This document shows positions 1 through 5,105 of a DNA stretch of 9,102 nucleotides, piece by piece. Both the position numbers and the translations under genes were made by a program. Source of the stretch: Thermodesulfobacteriales bacterium (GTDB taxonomy: Bacteria > Desulfobacterota_D > UBA1144 > Nemesobacterales > UBA2774). The notes beneath the pieces are model-generated. The model ran no database searches and had not been told where the DNA came from. It saw only the letters and a program-made list of their open reading frames with translations. Numbering within the stretch: the stretch's first letter is position 1; each line of letters opens with the position of its first letter. Where the stretch lies: contig SPCL01000082.1 in the NCBI GenBank assembly GCA_004525335.1, forward strand, positions 1-9,102, given 5' to 3'.

Positions 1-1
1 A

Positions 2-190
2 AATATTATCACTCAAGGCATTAAAGAAAAAACCTTCAAGATCGACAAACGCACAGCTAAAATAGTAGCCAATAATATAATGGTGCAAGGACAAATGTGG
101 TCATTCAGACGTTGGGTGGCACAAAAGAACTTCTCGCTTAACAATTATATTAAGATACAAACTGATTTGACAATAAACTCTATTTCTTAA
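2..190 (+). CDS. TetR/AcrR-family transcriptional regulator, C-terminal 62 residues (5' end outside window)
   Basis: This reading frame is open from the left edge to a TAA at 188-190 and encodes the last 62 residues of a protein. The segment with GQMWSFRRW and then NYIKIQTDL, about 30 to 8 residues from the end, matches the C-terminal helix pattern I know from TetR-family ligand-binding domains (G-x-MW-x-FRRW ... EYI-x-LQT). The N-terminal helix-turn-helix lies outside the window, so DNA binding cannot be seen here. The gene runs in the same direction as the acyl-CoA dehydrogenase that starts 82 bases later, and the two dyads on that gene's promoter are its natural candidate operators. TetR regulators beside acyl-CoA dehydrogenases usually sense acyl-CoA or fatty acids. 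That role is inferred from context, not shown. The family call is fairly secure; the ligand is unknown. Confidence 0.7.
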   Translation, partial: NIITQGIKEKTFKIDKRTAKIVANNIMVQGQMWSFRRWVAQKNFSLNNYIKIQTDLTINSIS

Positions 191-195
191 CCTGC

Positions 196-224
196 TTGAC
201 TTAGTTTTGAATATTCAATACAAT
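196..224 (+). promoter_or_regulatory. Sigma-70 promoter of the acyl-CoA dehydrogenase gene
   Basis: The -35 box TTGACT (196-201) and -10 box TACAAT (219-224) are separated by exactly 17 bases and lie just after the tetR stop codon. Transcription would start near 231 and leave a leader of about 40 bases before the ATG at 272. It has the same -10 sequence and spacing as the fur promoter at 4565-4593. Confidence 0.7.
207..218. promoter_or_regulatory. 12-bp perfect palindrome in the promoter spacer, candidate operator
   Basis: TTGAATATTCAA is perfectly self-complementary and fills most of the gap between the -35 and -10 boxes. A repressor bound here would block polymerase, and the adjacent TetR regulator is the obvious candidate. 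AT-rich palindromes of this length can occur by chance, so the assignment rests on position. Confidence 0.4.
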
Positions 225-229
225 AAATA

Positions 230-243
230 CGAGCAAGCGCTCG
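230..243. promoter_or_regulatory. Dyad at the expected transcription start, candidate TetR operator
   Basis: CGAGC, a 4-base spacer AAGC, then GCTCG form a GC-rich inverted repeat in otherwise AT-rich DNA, exactly at the predicted +1. The following CGGTCGG lengthens the GC-rich patch. TetR proteins commonly bind such dyads near the start site. Binding by the neighbouring regulator is inferred. Confidence 0.45.
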
Positions 244-271
244 GTCGGTTATAAGACTAGAGGAGAGCAAT

Positions 272-1423
272 ATGCCAATTATCAATCTTTCAGAAGAACA
301 GAAGATGGTCCGCAATACCTCAAGAGAGTTTACGGAAAACGAAATAAAACCCGTGGCCGCAATAAACGATAGGGAGCATAAATTCCCCAAAGAGATAATT
401 GATAAGCTTGGAAAGCTTGGTTTTATGGGCATGAATGTACCGGAACAATATGGAGGTAGCGGCTTAGACTACCTCTCCTATATTTTAGCCCTTGAAGAAA
501 TATGCAAGGGCTGCGCTTCTACCGGAGCTATAATGTCTGTCAACAATTCTTTAGTATCCGCCCCACTTAAAACTTTTGGAAATGAAAATCAAAAATCCTC
601 ATTTCTTAAGGATCTAGCTAGCGGGAATAAATTAGGCTGTTTCATGTTGAGTGAGCCTGAAGCGGGATCTGACGCAGCGTCCATGAAAACAACAGCAACT
701 TTGGATGGTGATAATTACATCCTCAATGGAACAAAATCATGGATTACAAACGGTGCTGAGGCAGATCTTGCAATAGTATTTGCATCAACCGATAGGAGCT
801 TAAAACATAAGGGTGTCTCAGCATTTATAGTCGATATGAAAACCCCGGGAGTAAATATCGGCAAGCTTGAAGATAAACTAGGGATAAGGGCTACAAGCAC
901 TGCACAGGTGTTTTTTGAAGACTGCAAAGTTCCGGCACAGAACTTACTCGGAAGTGAGGGTGAGGGATTTAAAATTGCCTTATATACTTTAGACGGCGGG
1001 AGAATCGGAATTGCTGCCCAAGCTGTAGGCATCGCGCAAGCCGCACTTGAGGAGTCAGTAAGATACGCAAAAGAGCGCAGGGCCTTTGGCAAAACCATAT
1101 CAGATTTTCAAGGACTACAATTTATGATTGCCGACATGGCCACAAGGGTGGAAGCTTCAAGACTGCTTGTATGGCAAGCCGCTGTTATGAAAGATAGAGA
1201 CGAAAGATACAGCAAACAATCAGCAATGGCTAAGCTCTTCGCTGCAGAAACCGCTATGTGGGTAACTACTAAGGCTATTCAAATACACGGTGGTTATGGC
1301 TATACAACAGATTATCCGGTAGAACGGTATTTTAGAGACGCGAAAATAACTGAAATATATGAGGGAACATCTGAAATTCAAAGAATAGTTATAGCTCGGG
1401 AAACACTAAAGGAAATAGAATAA
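272..1423 (+). CDS. Short-chain (butyryl-CoA-type) acyl-CoA dehydrogenase
   Basis: This is an FAD-dependent cytoplasmic enzyme that oxidises an acyl-CoA to the trans-2-enoyl-CoA and passes electrons to electron-transfer flavoprotein. The 383-residue length is typical of the family. The first family signature, CFMLSEPEAGSDA, is at residues 123-135, and the second, QIHGGYGYTTDYPVERYFRD, is at 337-356. The catalytic base is predicted to be Glu364 in IYEGTSEIQ. The TLDGGRIGIAAQ segment (239-250) resembles butyryl-CoA dehydrogenases and favours short-chain substrates, but a branched-chain substrate cannot be excluded. The ATG is preceded by a good ribosome site (GAGGAG, 260-265). The gene has its own promoter and a hairpin terminator, so it is probably monocistronic. 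No etf or other beta-oxidation gene is in view. Control by the adjacent TetR regulator is likely but inferred. Confidence 0.95.
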   Translation: MPIINLSEEQKMVRNTSREFTENEIKPVAAINDREHKFPKEIIDKLGKLGFMGMNVPEQYGGSGLDYLSYILALEEICKGCASTGAIMSVNNSLVSAPLKTFGNENQKSSFLKDLASGNKLGCFMLSEPEAGSDAASMKTTATLDGDNYILNGTKSWITNGAEADLAIVFASTDRSLKHKGVSAFIVDMKTPGVNIGKLEDKLGIRATSTAQVFFEDCKVPAQNLLGSEGEGFKIALYTLDGGRIGIAAQAVGIAQAALEESVRYAKERRAFGKTISDFQGLQFMIADMATRVEASRLLVWQAAVMKDRDERYSKQSAMAKLFAAETAMWVTTKAIQIHGGYGYTTDYPVERYFRDAKITEIYEGTSEIQRIVIARETLKEIE

Positions 1424-1424
1424 A

Positions 1425-1460
1425 AAAGAAGCCCTTTAAGTTTCCTTAAAGAGCTTCTTT
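1425..1460 (+). terminator. Hairpin terminator after the acyl-CoA dehydrogenase
   Basis: The arms AAAGAAGC-C-CTTTAAG (1425-1440) and CTTAAAG-A-GCTTCTTT (1445-1460) pair over 16 positions with one C/A mismatch around a TTTC loop. The downstream T-run is short and interrupted (CTTCTTTCCTT), so termination may be imperfect. On the opposite strand the A-rich 5' flank reads as a U-run, so it could also act in reverse. Confidence 0.75.
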
Positions 1461-1542
1461 CCTTAAAAAAGGAGGGTATAGGATGTCGGATAACTTTAAA
1501 ATCTGATTTCTAATACTTATGATACAACTTCATACTAAAAGG

Positions 1543-1598
1543 ATTCTAAAATAGTTCTTATTACTTTTTGTAATAGATTGAGCCCAGCCTTTTAGAAT
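1543..1598. repeat. Nested inverted repeats (possible RNA hairpin)
   Basis: An outer pair, ATTCTAAAA (1543-1551) and TTTTAGAAT (1590-1598), is perfectly complementary over 9 bp. Inside it, TATTAC (1559-1564) and GTAATA (1570-1575) form a perfect 6-bp stem with a T5 loop. Both are AT-rich, so the fold would be weak. No function is assigned. Confidence 0.4.
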
Positions 1599-1671
1599 TT
1601 TTACTACAATATAATCCCCAATACTTATGCCGGACATTTTATAATTTGAGGCTGAAACGTTAAATATCTTC

Positions 1672-1700
1672 TTGCGATTTACATATATGTTAATTATCCT
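1672..1700 (+). promoter_or_regulatory. Weak sigma-70 promoter candidate for cupin-tag
   Basis: TTGCGA (1672-1677) and TATCCT (1695-1700) are spaced by 17 bases and each matches the consensus at four of six positions. The position fits a short leader before the ATG at 1729. It is the best candidate seen upstream of the cupin gene but is not strong. Confidence 0.35.
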
Positions 1701-1728
1701 GATCTGAAAATCATTTAAGGGAAAGATA

Positions 1729-2094
1729 ATGCCAACATTCATTGAAAAACCATCAATCATTGAAGCAGCAGGAAATAAACCTAAAATAATTGAAGAATTT
1801 GCGGGAAGAGTTAATACCGGCCATTCTGATATTAGCATCGCCCGTATGACTTCGCCCGAAGGCTGGGTGGAACCGGGACAGCGCCCTGAATTTGAAGAGC
1901 TTACCGTGGTACTAGATGGAACACTCACGGTTGAACATGAGAGCGGTTCAATTGAAGTTAACGCAGGGCAGGCAATCGTTACTCACGCCGGTGAATGGGT
2001 TAGATACAGCACTCCGAGTGAAGGTGGGGCTAAATATATAGCTGTATGTTTACCCGCGTTTACACCAGATACTGTTAACCGCGACGAAGATTAG
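1729..2094 (+). CDS. Small single-domain cupin protein with degenerate metal-ligand motifs
   Basis: The 121-residue protein has the length and glycine pattern of a single cupin beta-barrel. Motif 1 falls at residues 50-64 (PGQRPEFEELTVVLDG region) and motif 2 at 80-93 (GQAIVTHAGEWVRY). The two motif-1 histidines of the classical cupin metal site are absent and only Glu57 remains. In motif 2, Val91 stands where the metal-binding His would be, and His86 replaces the usual Pro. It is therefore unlikely to be a standard metal-dependent oxygenase or isomerase, and its substrate is unknown. From memory, close relatives with GEWVRYSTP and VCLPAF..DTV exist widely as uncharacterised cupins, so the changes are family traits rather than decay. 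The ATG follows AAGGGAAAG (1717-1725). tag begins 17 bases after its stop, which suggests one transcript. Confidence 0.85.
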   Translation: MPTFIEKPSIIEAAGNKPKIIEEFAGRVNTGHSDISIARMTSPEGWVEPGQRPEFEELTVVLDGTLTVEHESGSIEVNAGQAIVTHAGEWVRYSTPSEGGAKYIAVCLPAFTPDTVNRDED

Positions 2095-2099
2095 AATAT

Positions 2100-2106
2100 A
2101 AGGGGG
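2100..2106 (+). promoter_or_regulatory. Ribosome binding site that decides the tag start
   Basis: AAGGGGG lies five bases before the ATG at 2112. An in-frame GTG at 2106 overlaps this site itself and would have no ribosome site at a useful distance. The ATG is therefore preferred over the two-codon-longer form. Confidence 0.7.
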
Positions 2107-2111
2107 TGGTT

Positions 2112-2687
2112 ATGAATAAGCGCTGTGATTGGAGTGGGACTGAACCCATTTATGTAGATTATCACGATAAAGAGTGGGGCGTACCCGTTCATGATGACCG
2201 CATGCATTTTGAAATGATTATTTTAGACGGAGCTCAGGCAGGTTTGAGCTGGATTACAATTCTTAAGAGACGAGATTCGTACCGCGAGGCTTTTGACAAT
2301 TTTGATGCGGTTAAGGTCTCTCGTTACAACGACAAAAAAGTAGAAAAGCTGCTAACCAATCCCGGGATTATCCGAAACCGTTTAAAGGTAAATTCGGCCG
2401 TAAAAAACGCCCAGGCATTTTTGAAAATCCAAAAGGAGTTTGGTTCATTTGATGACTATATATGGCAGTTTGTAAATCATAAAACTATACAGAGCAAATG
2501 GAAGAAAATGAGCGAGTTGCCTGCCAAAACAGCTGAGTCAGACACTATGAGTAAAGATCTTAAAAAAAGAGGATTCAGCTTCGTTGGCTCAACAATTTGT
2601 TATGCATATATGCAGGCAGCAGGAATGATAAATGACCATATTACAAATTGCTTTAGATACAAAGAAGTGAAAGAACTGTCCGGTTAG
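2112..2687 (+). CDS. tag: DNA-3-methyladenine glycosylase I
   Basis: This base-excision-repair enzyme releases 3-methyladenine from alkylated DNA. The predicted protein has 191 residues, close to E. coli Tag. Its zinc ligands are all in place: Cys5 in KRCDW, His18 in DYHDKEWG, and His176 and Cys180 in NDHITNC. The motifs AGLSWITILKRR (43-54), GIIRNRLK and LKKRGFSFVGSTICYAYMQA are very close to the E. coli enzyme. Asp39 occupies the place of E. coli Glu38, a base-pocket residue. This is conservative and, as far as I recall, occurs in other homologues. The gene sits 17 bases after the cupin gene and ends inside a hairpin shared with the converging helicase gene. I see no damage-response operator upstream. 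Confidence 0.95.
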   Translation: MNKRCDWSGTEPIYVDYHDKEWGVPVHDDRMHFEMIILDGAQAGLSWITILKRRDSYREAFDNFDAVKVSRYNDKKVEKLLTNPGIIRNRLKVNSAVKNAQAFLKIQKEFGSFDDYIWQFVNHKTIQSKWKKMSELPAKTAESDTMSKDLKKRGFSFVGSTICYAYMQAAGMINDHITNCFRYKEVKELSG

Positions 2688-2715
2688 CCCAATTTGATAT
2701 ATGGCTAACCGTTTT
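2681..2715. terminator. Hairpin terminator between convergent tag and DEAD-box helicase, containing both stop codons
   Basis: CGGTTAGCC (2681-2689) and GGCTAACCG (2703-2711) are perfectly complementary over 9 bp with a 13-base loop and are followed by TTTT (2712-2715). The TAG stop of tag (2685-2687) is in the left arm. The minus-strand TAG stop of the helicase (complement of 2705-2707) is in the right arm. The T-run favours rightward termination, and there is no clear U-run for the leftward transcript. Confidence 0.8.
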
Positions 2716-4285
2716 CACGGGCTTTGTTGGCCTTAGTTATGAAAGGTCCCTTACCCTTCTGTTTACCTTTGAAATATGATAGAACCAATTCAGCATCATG
2801 AAATGGGAGTGTTACAAAAGAGAATTTTTCAAGAATTTGCACATCCCTAATTTTCTTACTCTTAACTCCGCACTTGTTCTGTATGAAGTGCATAAGTTTT
2901 TGAGATGTCAGACCGTCTTTTTTCCCCTGTGTTACAAATAGCCTTGTCTTACCTTTTGTATCGACTAAAGCGTTTCCAATCTCTGTGTAATTTTTCTCAT
3001 CCAGCTCATCCTGAAAAGAATACTCTAATAATGCGGCAACTACGTCTTCAGGGCTATTCGTATCAAGAAGCTCACGAGACATTTCCATATATTCAGATCG
3101 GGGACTTGCCTCTACAATATCTTTTAGAATATTTCTTATTCTTATCTTTTTGGTCTTAATAACATCTTTAACATCTGGGAGCGTTGCTTTTCGGATATCC
3201 GTTTTTGTCTCTCTGCTTATATACCTAAGCTTCCTATACTCCTCAGGAGTTATAAAAGTGATAGCATTTCCCTCTTTTCCTGCTCTACCGGTACGTCCAA
3301 TCCTGTGCACATATGATTCAGCGTCTTGCGGAAGGGCAAAATTAATCACATGCGTCAGGTCCTGAACATCAATACCCCTTGCAGCTACATCAGTTGCCAC
3401 AAGTATATTTATCAAATGTTTTTTAAACTTGTTTAATATTTTTTCTCTCTGAGGCTGTGAAAGATCACCGTGCAATGCATCCGCATCGTAACCACGCTCA
3501 ACTAAGTGATTGGCAATTGTATCTACATCCTTCTTCGTTCTGCAAAAAACAAGGCCGAAGAAATCCTCTTCAATATCTATAATCCTACACAGGGCCTCAA
3601 ACTTATTTGAAGCTGACACCTCAAAATAAATCTGATCTGTTTGACTTACGGTAAGCTGATCTTTTGAAACCTTAAATTCATCAAACTCCGTCATATGCTC
3701 ACGAGCAATCTGTATAATCTCTTTTGGCATTGTTGCTGAAAAGAGCATCGTCCTTTTATTGGCAGGAGTATGTCTCATGATCTTTTTAACATCTTCTAAA
3801 AAACCCATGTTAAGCATTTCATCGGCTTCATCTAAAACAAGATAGGAAATCTCTCCCAGCTTTAAAGTTCCCCGTGCAATATGATCGAGCACTCTACCAG
3901 GGGTTCCGATAACAATATCAACACCCTTTTTAAGTGATCTCAGTTGAAGAGTAATAGACTGACCGCCGTAAATAGGAGTTATAGTTAATTTCTTCTTTCC
4001 CTTTAAAGAATGAATTTCTTCAGCTACTTGTATCGCAAGCTCTCTTGTAGGTGTTAGCACTAGAGCTTGTACGGATCTGCTGTGTTCATCTAAGCGCTCA
4101 ACAAGAGGAAGGCCAAAAGCAGCTGTTTTGCCTGTCCCGGTTTGAGCCTGAGCCACTATGTCTTTATTACCATTGAGTATCGCAGGAATGGTGACTTCCT
4201 GAATTGGTGAAGGTACTTCAAAACCCTTTTTTTTAAGGACCTTGAGAGTCTCTTCGGATAAACCTAATTCTTCAAATGATAGCAT
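2705..4285 (-). CDS. DEAD-box ATP-dependent RNA helicase with DbpA-type RNA-binding domain
   Basis: This is an ATP-driven RNA-unwinding protein of the DeaD/CsdA/DbpA group, likely acting in ribosome assembly or cold-stress RNA remodelling. All core motifs are present in its 526 residues: Q motif GFEVPSPIQ (21-29), Walker A AQTGTGKT (47-54), PTRELA (79-84), TPGR (128-131), DEAD (152-155), SAT (183-185), ATDVAARGID (297-306) and HRIGRTGRAG (327-336). Residues about 447-508, with RLFVTQGKKDGL and KFSFVTLP, match the DbpA RNA-binding domain, which in DbpA targets 23S rRNA hairpin 92. A short basic tail follows. The ATG is ten bases from GGGAGC on the minus strand (4296-4301). The gene converges on tag and diverges from fur. 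I do not choose between the deaD and dbpA names because the architecture is shared. Confidence 0.95.
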   Translation of the reverse strand: MLSFEELGLSEETLKVLKKKGFEVPSPIQEVTIPAILNGNKDIVAQAQTGTGKTAAFGLPLVERLDEHSRSVQALVLTPTRELAIQVAEEIHSLKGKKKLTITPIYGGQSITLQLRSLKKGVDIVIGTPGRVLDHIARGTLKLGEISYLVLDEADEMLNMGFLEDVKKIMRHTPANKRTMLFSATMPKEIIQIAREHMTEFDEFKVSKDQLTVSQTDQIYFEVSASNKFEALCRIIDIEEDFFGLVFCRTKKDVDTIANHLVERGYDADALHGDLSQPQREKILNKFKKHLINILVATDVAARGIDVQDLTHVINFALPQDAESYVHRIGRTGRAGKEGNAITFITPEEYRKLRYISRETKTDIRKATLPDVKDVIKTKKIRIRNILKDIVEASPRSEYMEMSRELLDTNSPEDVVAALLEYSFQDELDEKNYTEIGNALVDTKGKTRLFVTQGKKDGLTSQKLMHFIQNKCGVKSKKIRDVQILEKFSFVTLPFHDAELVLSYFKGKQKGKGPFITKANKARENG

Positions 4286-4322
4286 GTATTATATTGCTCC
4301 CATCATATATCCACAATTTTGG

Positions 4323-4349
4323 ATCATATGATTCAATTAGAAATTTCAA
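4323..4349 (-). promoter_or_regulatory. Weak promoter candidate for the helicase gene
   Basis: Read on the minus strand, TTGAAA (4349-4344) is followed after 15 bases by TATGAT (4328-4323), a good -10 box, with the spacing two bases short of ideal. The start site would lie about 30 bases before the ATG. This is tentative. Confidence 0.3.
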
Positions 4350-4564
4350 ATTACCGGAATTGTCATTAAGTTATTAGTAAAGTTCTTAGGCAACTACAGT
4401 AAGTTGTTTAGTTTTAGAAACGCATTCCTCGACGTGAATCTAACCAGAAAAAGCTGCATCAATCTCTTTACAGCCCATTCCTTAGCTACAACAATATACT
4501 AAAAATAGAAATAAGCAATATTGTAGTGGACATATGTTGATCATATGAAACTAAAATCAAGCAT

Positions 4565-4593
4565 TTGACAGATATAACTGAAGAATATACAAT
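4565..4593 (+). promoter_or_regulatory. Strong sigma-70 promoter of the fur-cbiMQO operon
   Basis: A consensus -35 box TTGACA (4565-4570), a 17-base spacer and the -10 box TACAAT (4588-4593) give the best promoter in the window. Transcription should start near 4600, about 50 bases before the fur start codon. The -10 box is overlapped by the palindrome at 4591-4611. Confidence 0.8.
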
Positions 4594-4611
4594 TGAGAAA
4601 CTTTCTCAATT
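4591..4611. promoter_or_regulatory. Perfect 21-bp palindrome, predicted Fur-family operator
   Basis: The arms AATTGAGAAA and TTTCTCAATT are perfectly complementary around a single central C. The inner TGAGAAA-C-TTTCTCA has the 7-1-7 layout of Fur-family boxes and matches the Fur half-site TGATAAT at five of seven positions. It covers the end of the -10 box and the predicted +1, an ideal place for repression by the gene product encoded just downstream. Confidence 0.7.
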
Positions 4612-4637
4612 AGAGCGGGTCTAATAATTGAATATAT

Positions 4638-4644
4638 AGGTGAT
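4638..4644 (+). promoter_or_regulatory. Ribosome binding site that decides the fur TTG start
   Basis: AGGTGAT lies six bases before the TTG at 4651. The nearby ATG at 4643 is in another frame and meets a stop after six codons. The TTG is therefore the likely start. Confidence 0.6.
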
Positions 4645-4650
4645 GGATAA

Positions 4651-5082
4651 TTGTTTTCAGTAGAAAAGTCTAAAGAAATTAAGAGTATGTTTCACGATAA
4701 GGGATTTAAGTGCACTCCCCAAAGGCTGGCTGTATTAAAAGTACTCCAGGATACAAGTGCATACCTTTCAATAAATACTATTCATTTGAAGGTAAAGGAG
4801 TTTCTTCCTGATACAGGGCTTGCCACAGTCTACCGCTCACTTGAGACTCTGGTTGATCTTAATCTCGTGGTAAAAGTACATCTGGAAGACGGCTGCCATA
4901 GCTATGTGATTGCTCCTGAGGGACACCGCCATCCAATAGTCTGTACGGATTGTAATAAAGTAATTGAATTTGCGGAATTCCCGCTTGACGATTTATCAAA
5001 ACAAATATCGGAAGATACCGGCGTTCAAATTAAAACCCATTTTCTTCAGTTATTCGGAAAATGCAAGGAATGCCAAGCATGA
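4651..5082 (+). CDS. Fur-family metal-responsive repressor (Fur/Zur/Nur type unresolved)
   Basis: This 143-residue cytoplasmic DNA-binding metal sensor starts at TTG. The winged-helix domain has KGFKCTPQRLAVLKVL (17-32) and the recognition helix GLATVYRSLE (56-65). The structural Cys4 zinc site is complete: Cys98, Cys101, Cys138 and Cys141. His92, His94, Asp113 and His130 sit at the positions of the hinge/dimer-domain metal site of Fur and Zur proteins. The second, sensory site looks altered: Arg93 and Pro95 stand where two ligand histidines usually are, and no acidic or cysteine ligand is seen at the expected upstream position. It is the first gene of the transporter operon, 23 bases before cbiM, and its promoter carries a palindrome. 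It probably represses the operon when metal is plentiful. The metal is not known. Confidence 0.92.
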   Translation: MFSVEKSKEIKSMFHDKGFKCTPQRLAVLKVLQDTSAYLSINTIHLKVKEFLPDTGLATVYRSLETLVDLNLVVKVHLEDGCHSYVIAPEGHRHPIVCTDCNKVIEFAEFPLDDLSKQISEDTGVQIKTHFLQLFGKCKECQA

Positions 5083-5105
5083 ATATTAGGGGAGGACATT
5101 AAAAA

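Larger units (their letters stand above)
1424..1728. other. 305-base non-coding stretch: terminator, mini-ORF, nested dyads, weak promoter
   Basis: No gene of ordinary length is supported here. It holds the terminator at 1425-1460. A strong ribosome-site-like GGAGGG (1471-1476) stands before a 7-codon ORF, ATG 1483 to TGA 1506 (peptide MSDNFKI). A pair of nested inverted repeats spans 1543-1598, and a weak promoter lies at 1672-1700. A minus-strand frame running in from the cupin gene crosses much of the region but has no ribosome site and no recognisable product. Confidence 0.6.
4286..4650. other. 365-base divergent control region between the helicase and fur
   Basis: No gene is supported here. 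The left end holds the helicase ribosome site and a weak minus-strand promoter. The right end holds a strong promoter with a palindromic operator and the fur ribosome site. GATCATATGA occurs at both 4322-4331 and 4539-4548. The middle (about 4380-4530) has a short minus-strand open frame of about 35 codons without a start signal, and nothing else recognisable. Confidence 0.6.

Noticed and set aside
187..432. Minus-strand 81-codon open frame
   Set aside because: It lies across the promoter and start of the acyl-CoA dehydrogenase gene, has low-complexity Ser/Leu/Ile composition and matches no family.
715..1098. Minus-strand 127-codon open frame
   Set aside because: It is fully inside the acyl-CoA dehydrogenase gene, whose frame has strong family motifs; this is a shadow frame.
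1512..1629. Ten-base direct repeat AATACTTATG at 1512-1521 and 1620-1629
   Set aside because: A single pair of short AT-rich repeats 108 bases apart is expected by chance and has no associated feature.
1530..1928. Minus-strand 132-codon open frame reaching into the gap before the cupin gene
   Set aside because: Half of it is antisense to the cupin gene. The part in the gap (with MSGISIGDYIVVKILKGW) looks mildly protein-like, but its internal ATG has no ribosome site and I recognise no family.
2905..3365. Two plus-strand open frames of 84 and 71 codons
   Set aside because: They are antisense to the DEAD-box helicase, which has every family motif in the opposite frame.
4380..4500. Minus-strand stretch of about 35 codons in the fur-helicase gap, possibly a gene remnant
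   Set aside because: It is bounded by stops, has no ribosome site and resembles no known protein; too short to separate from chance.
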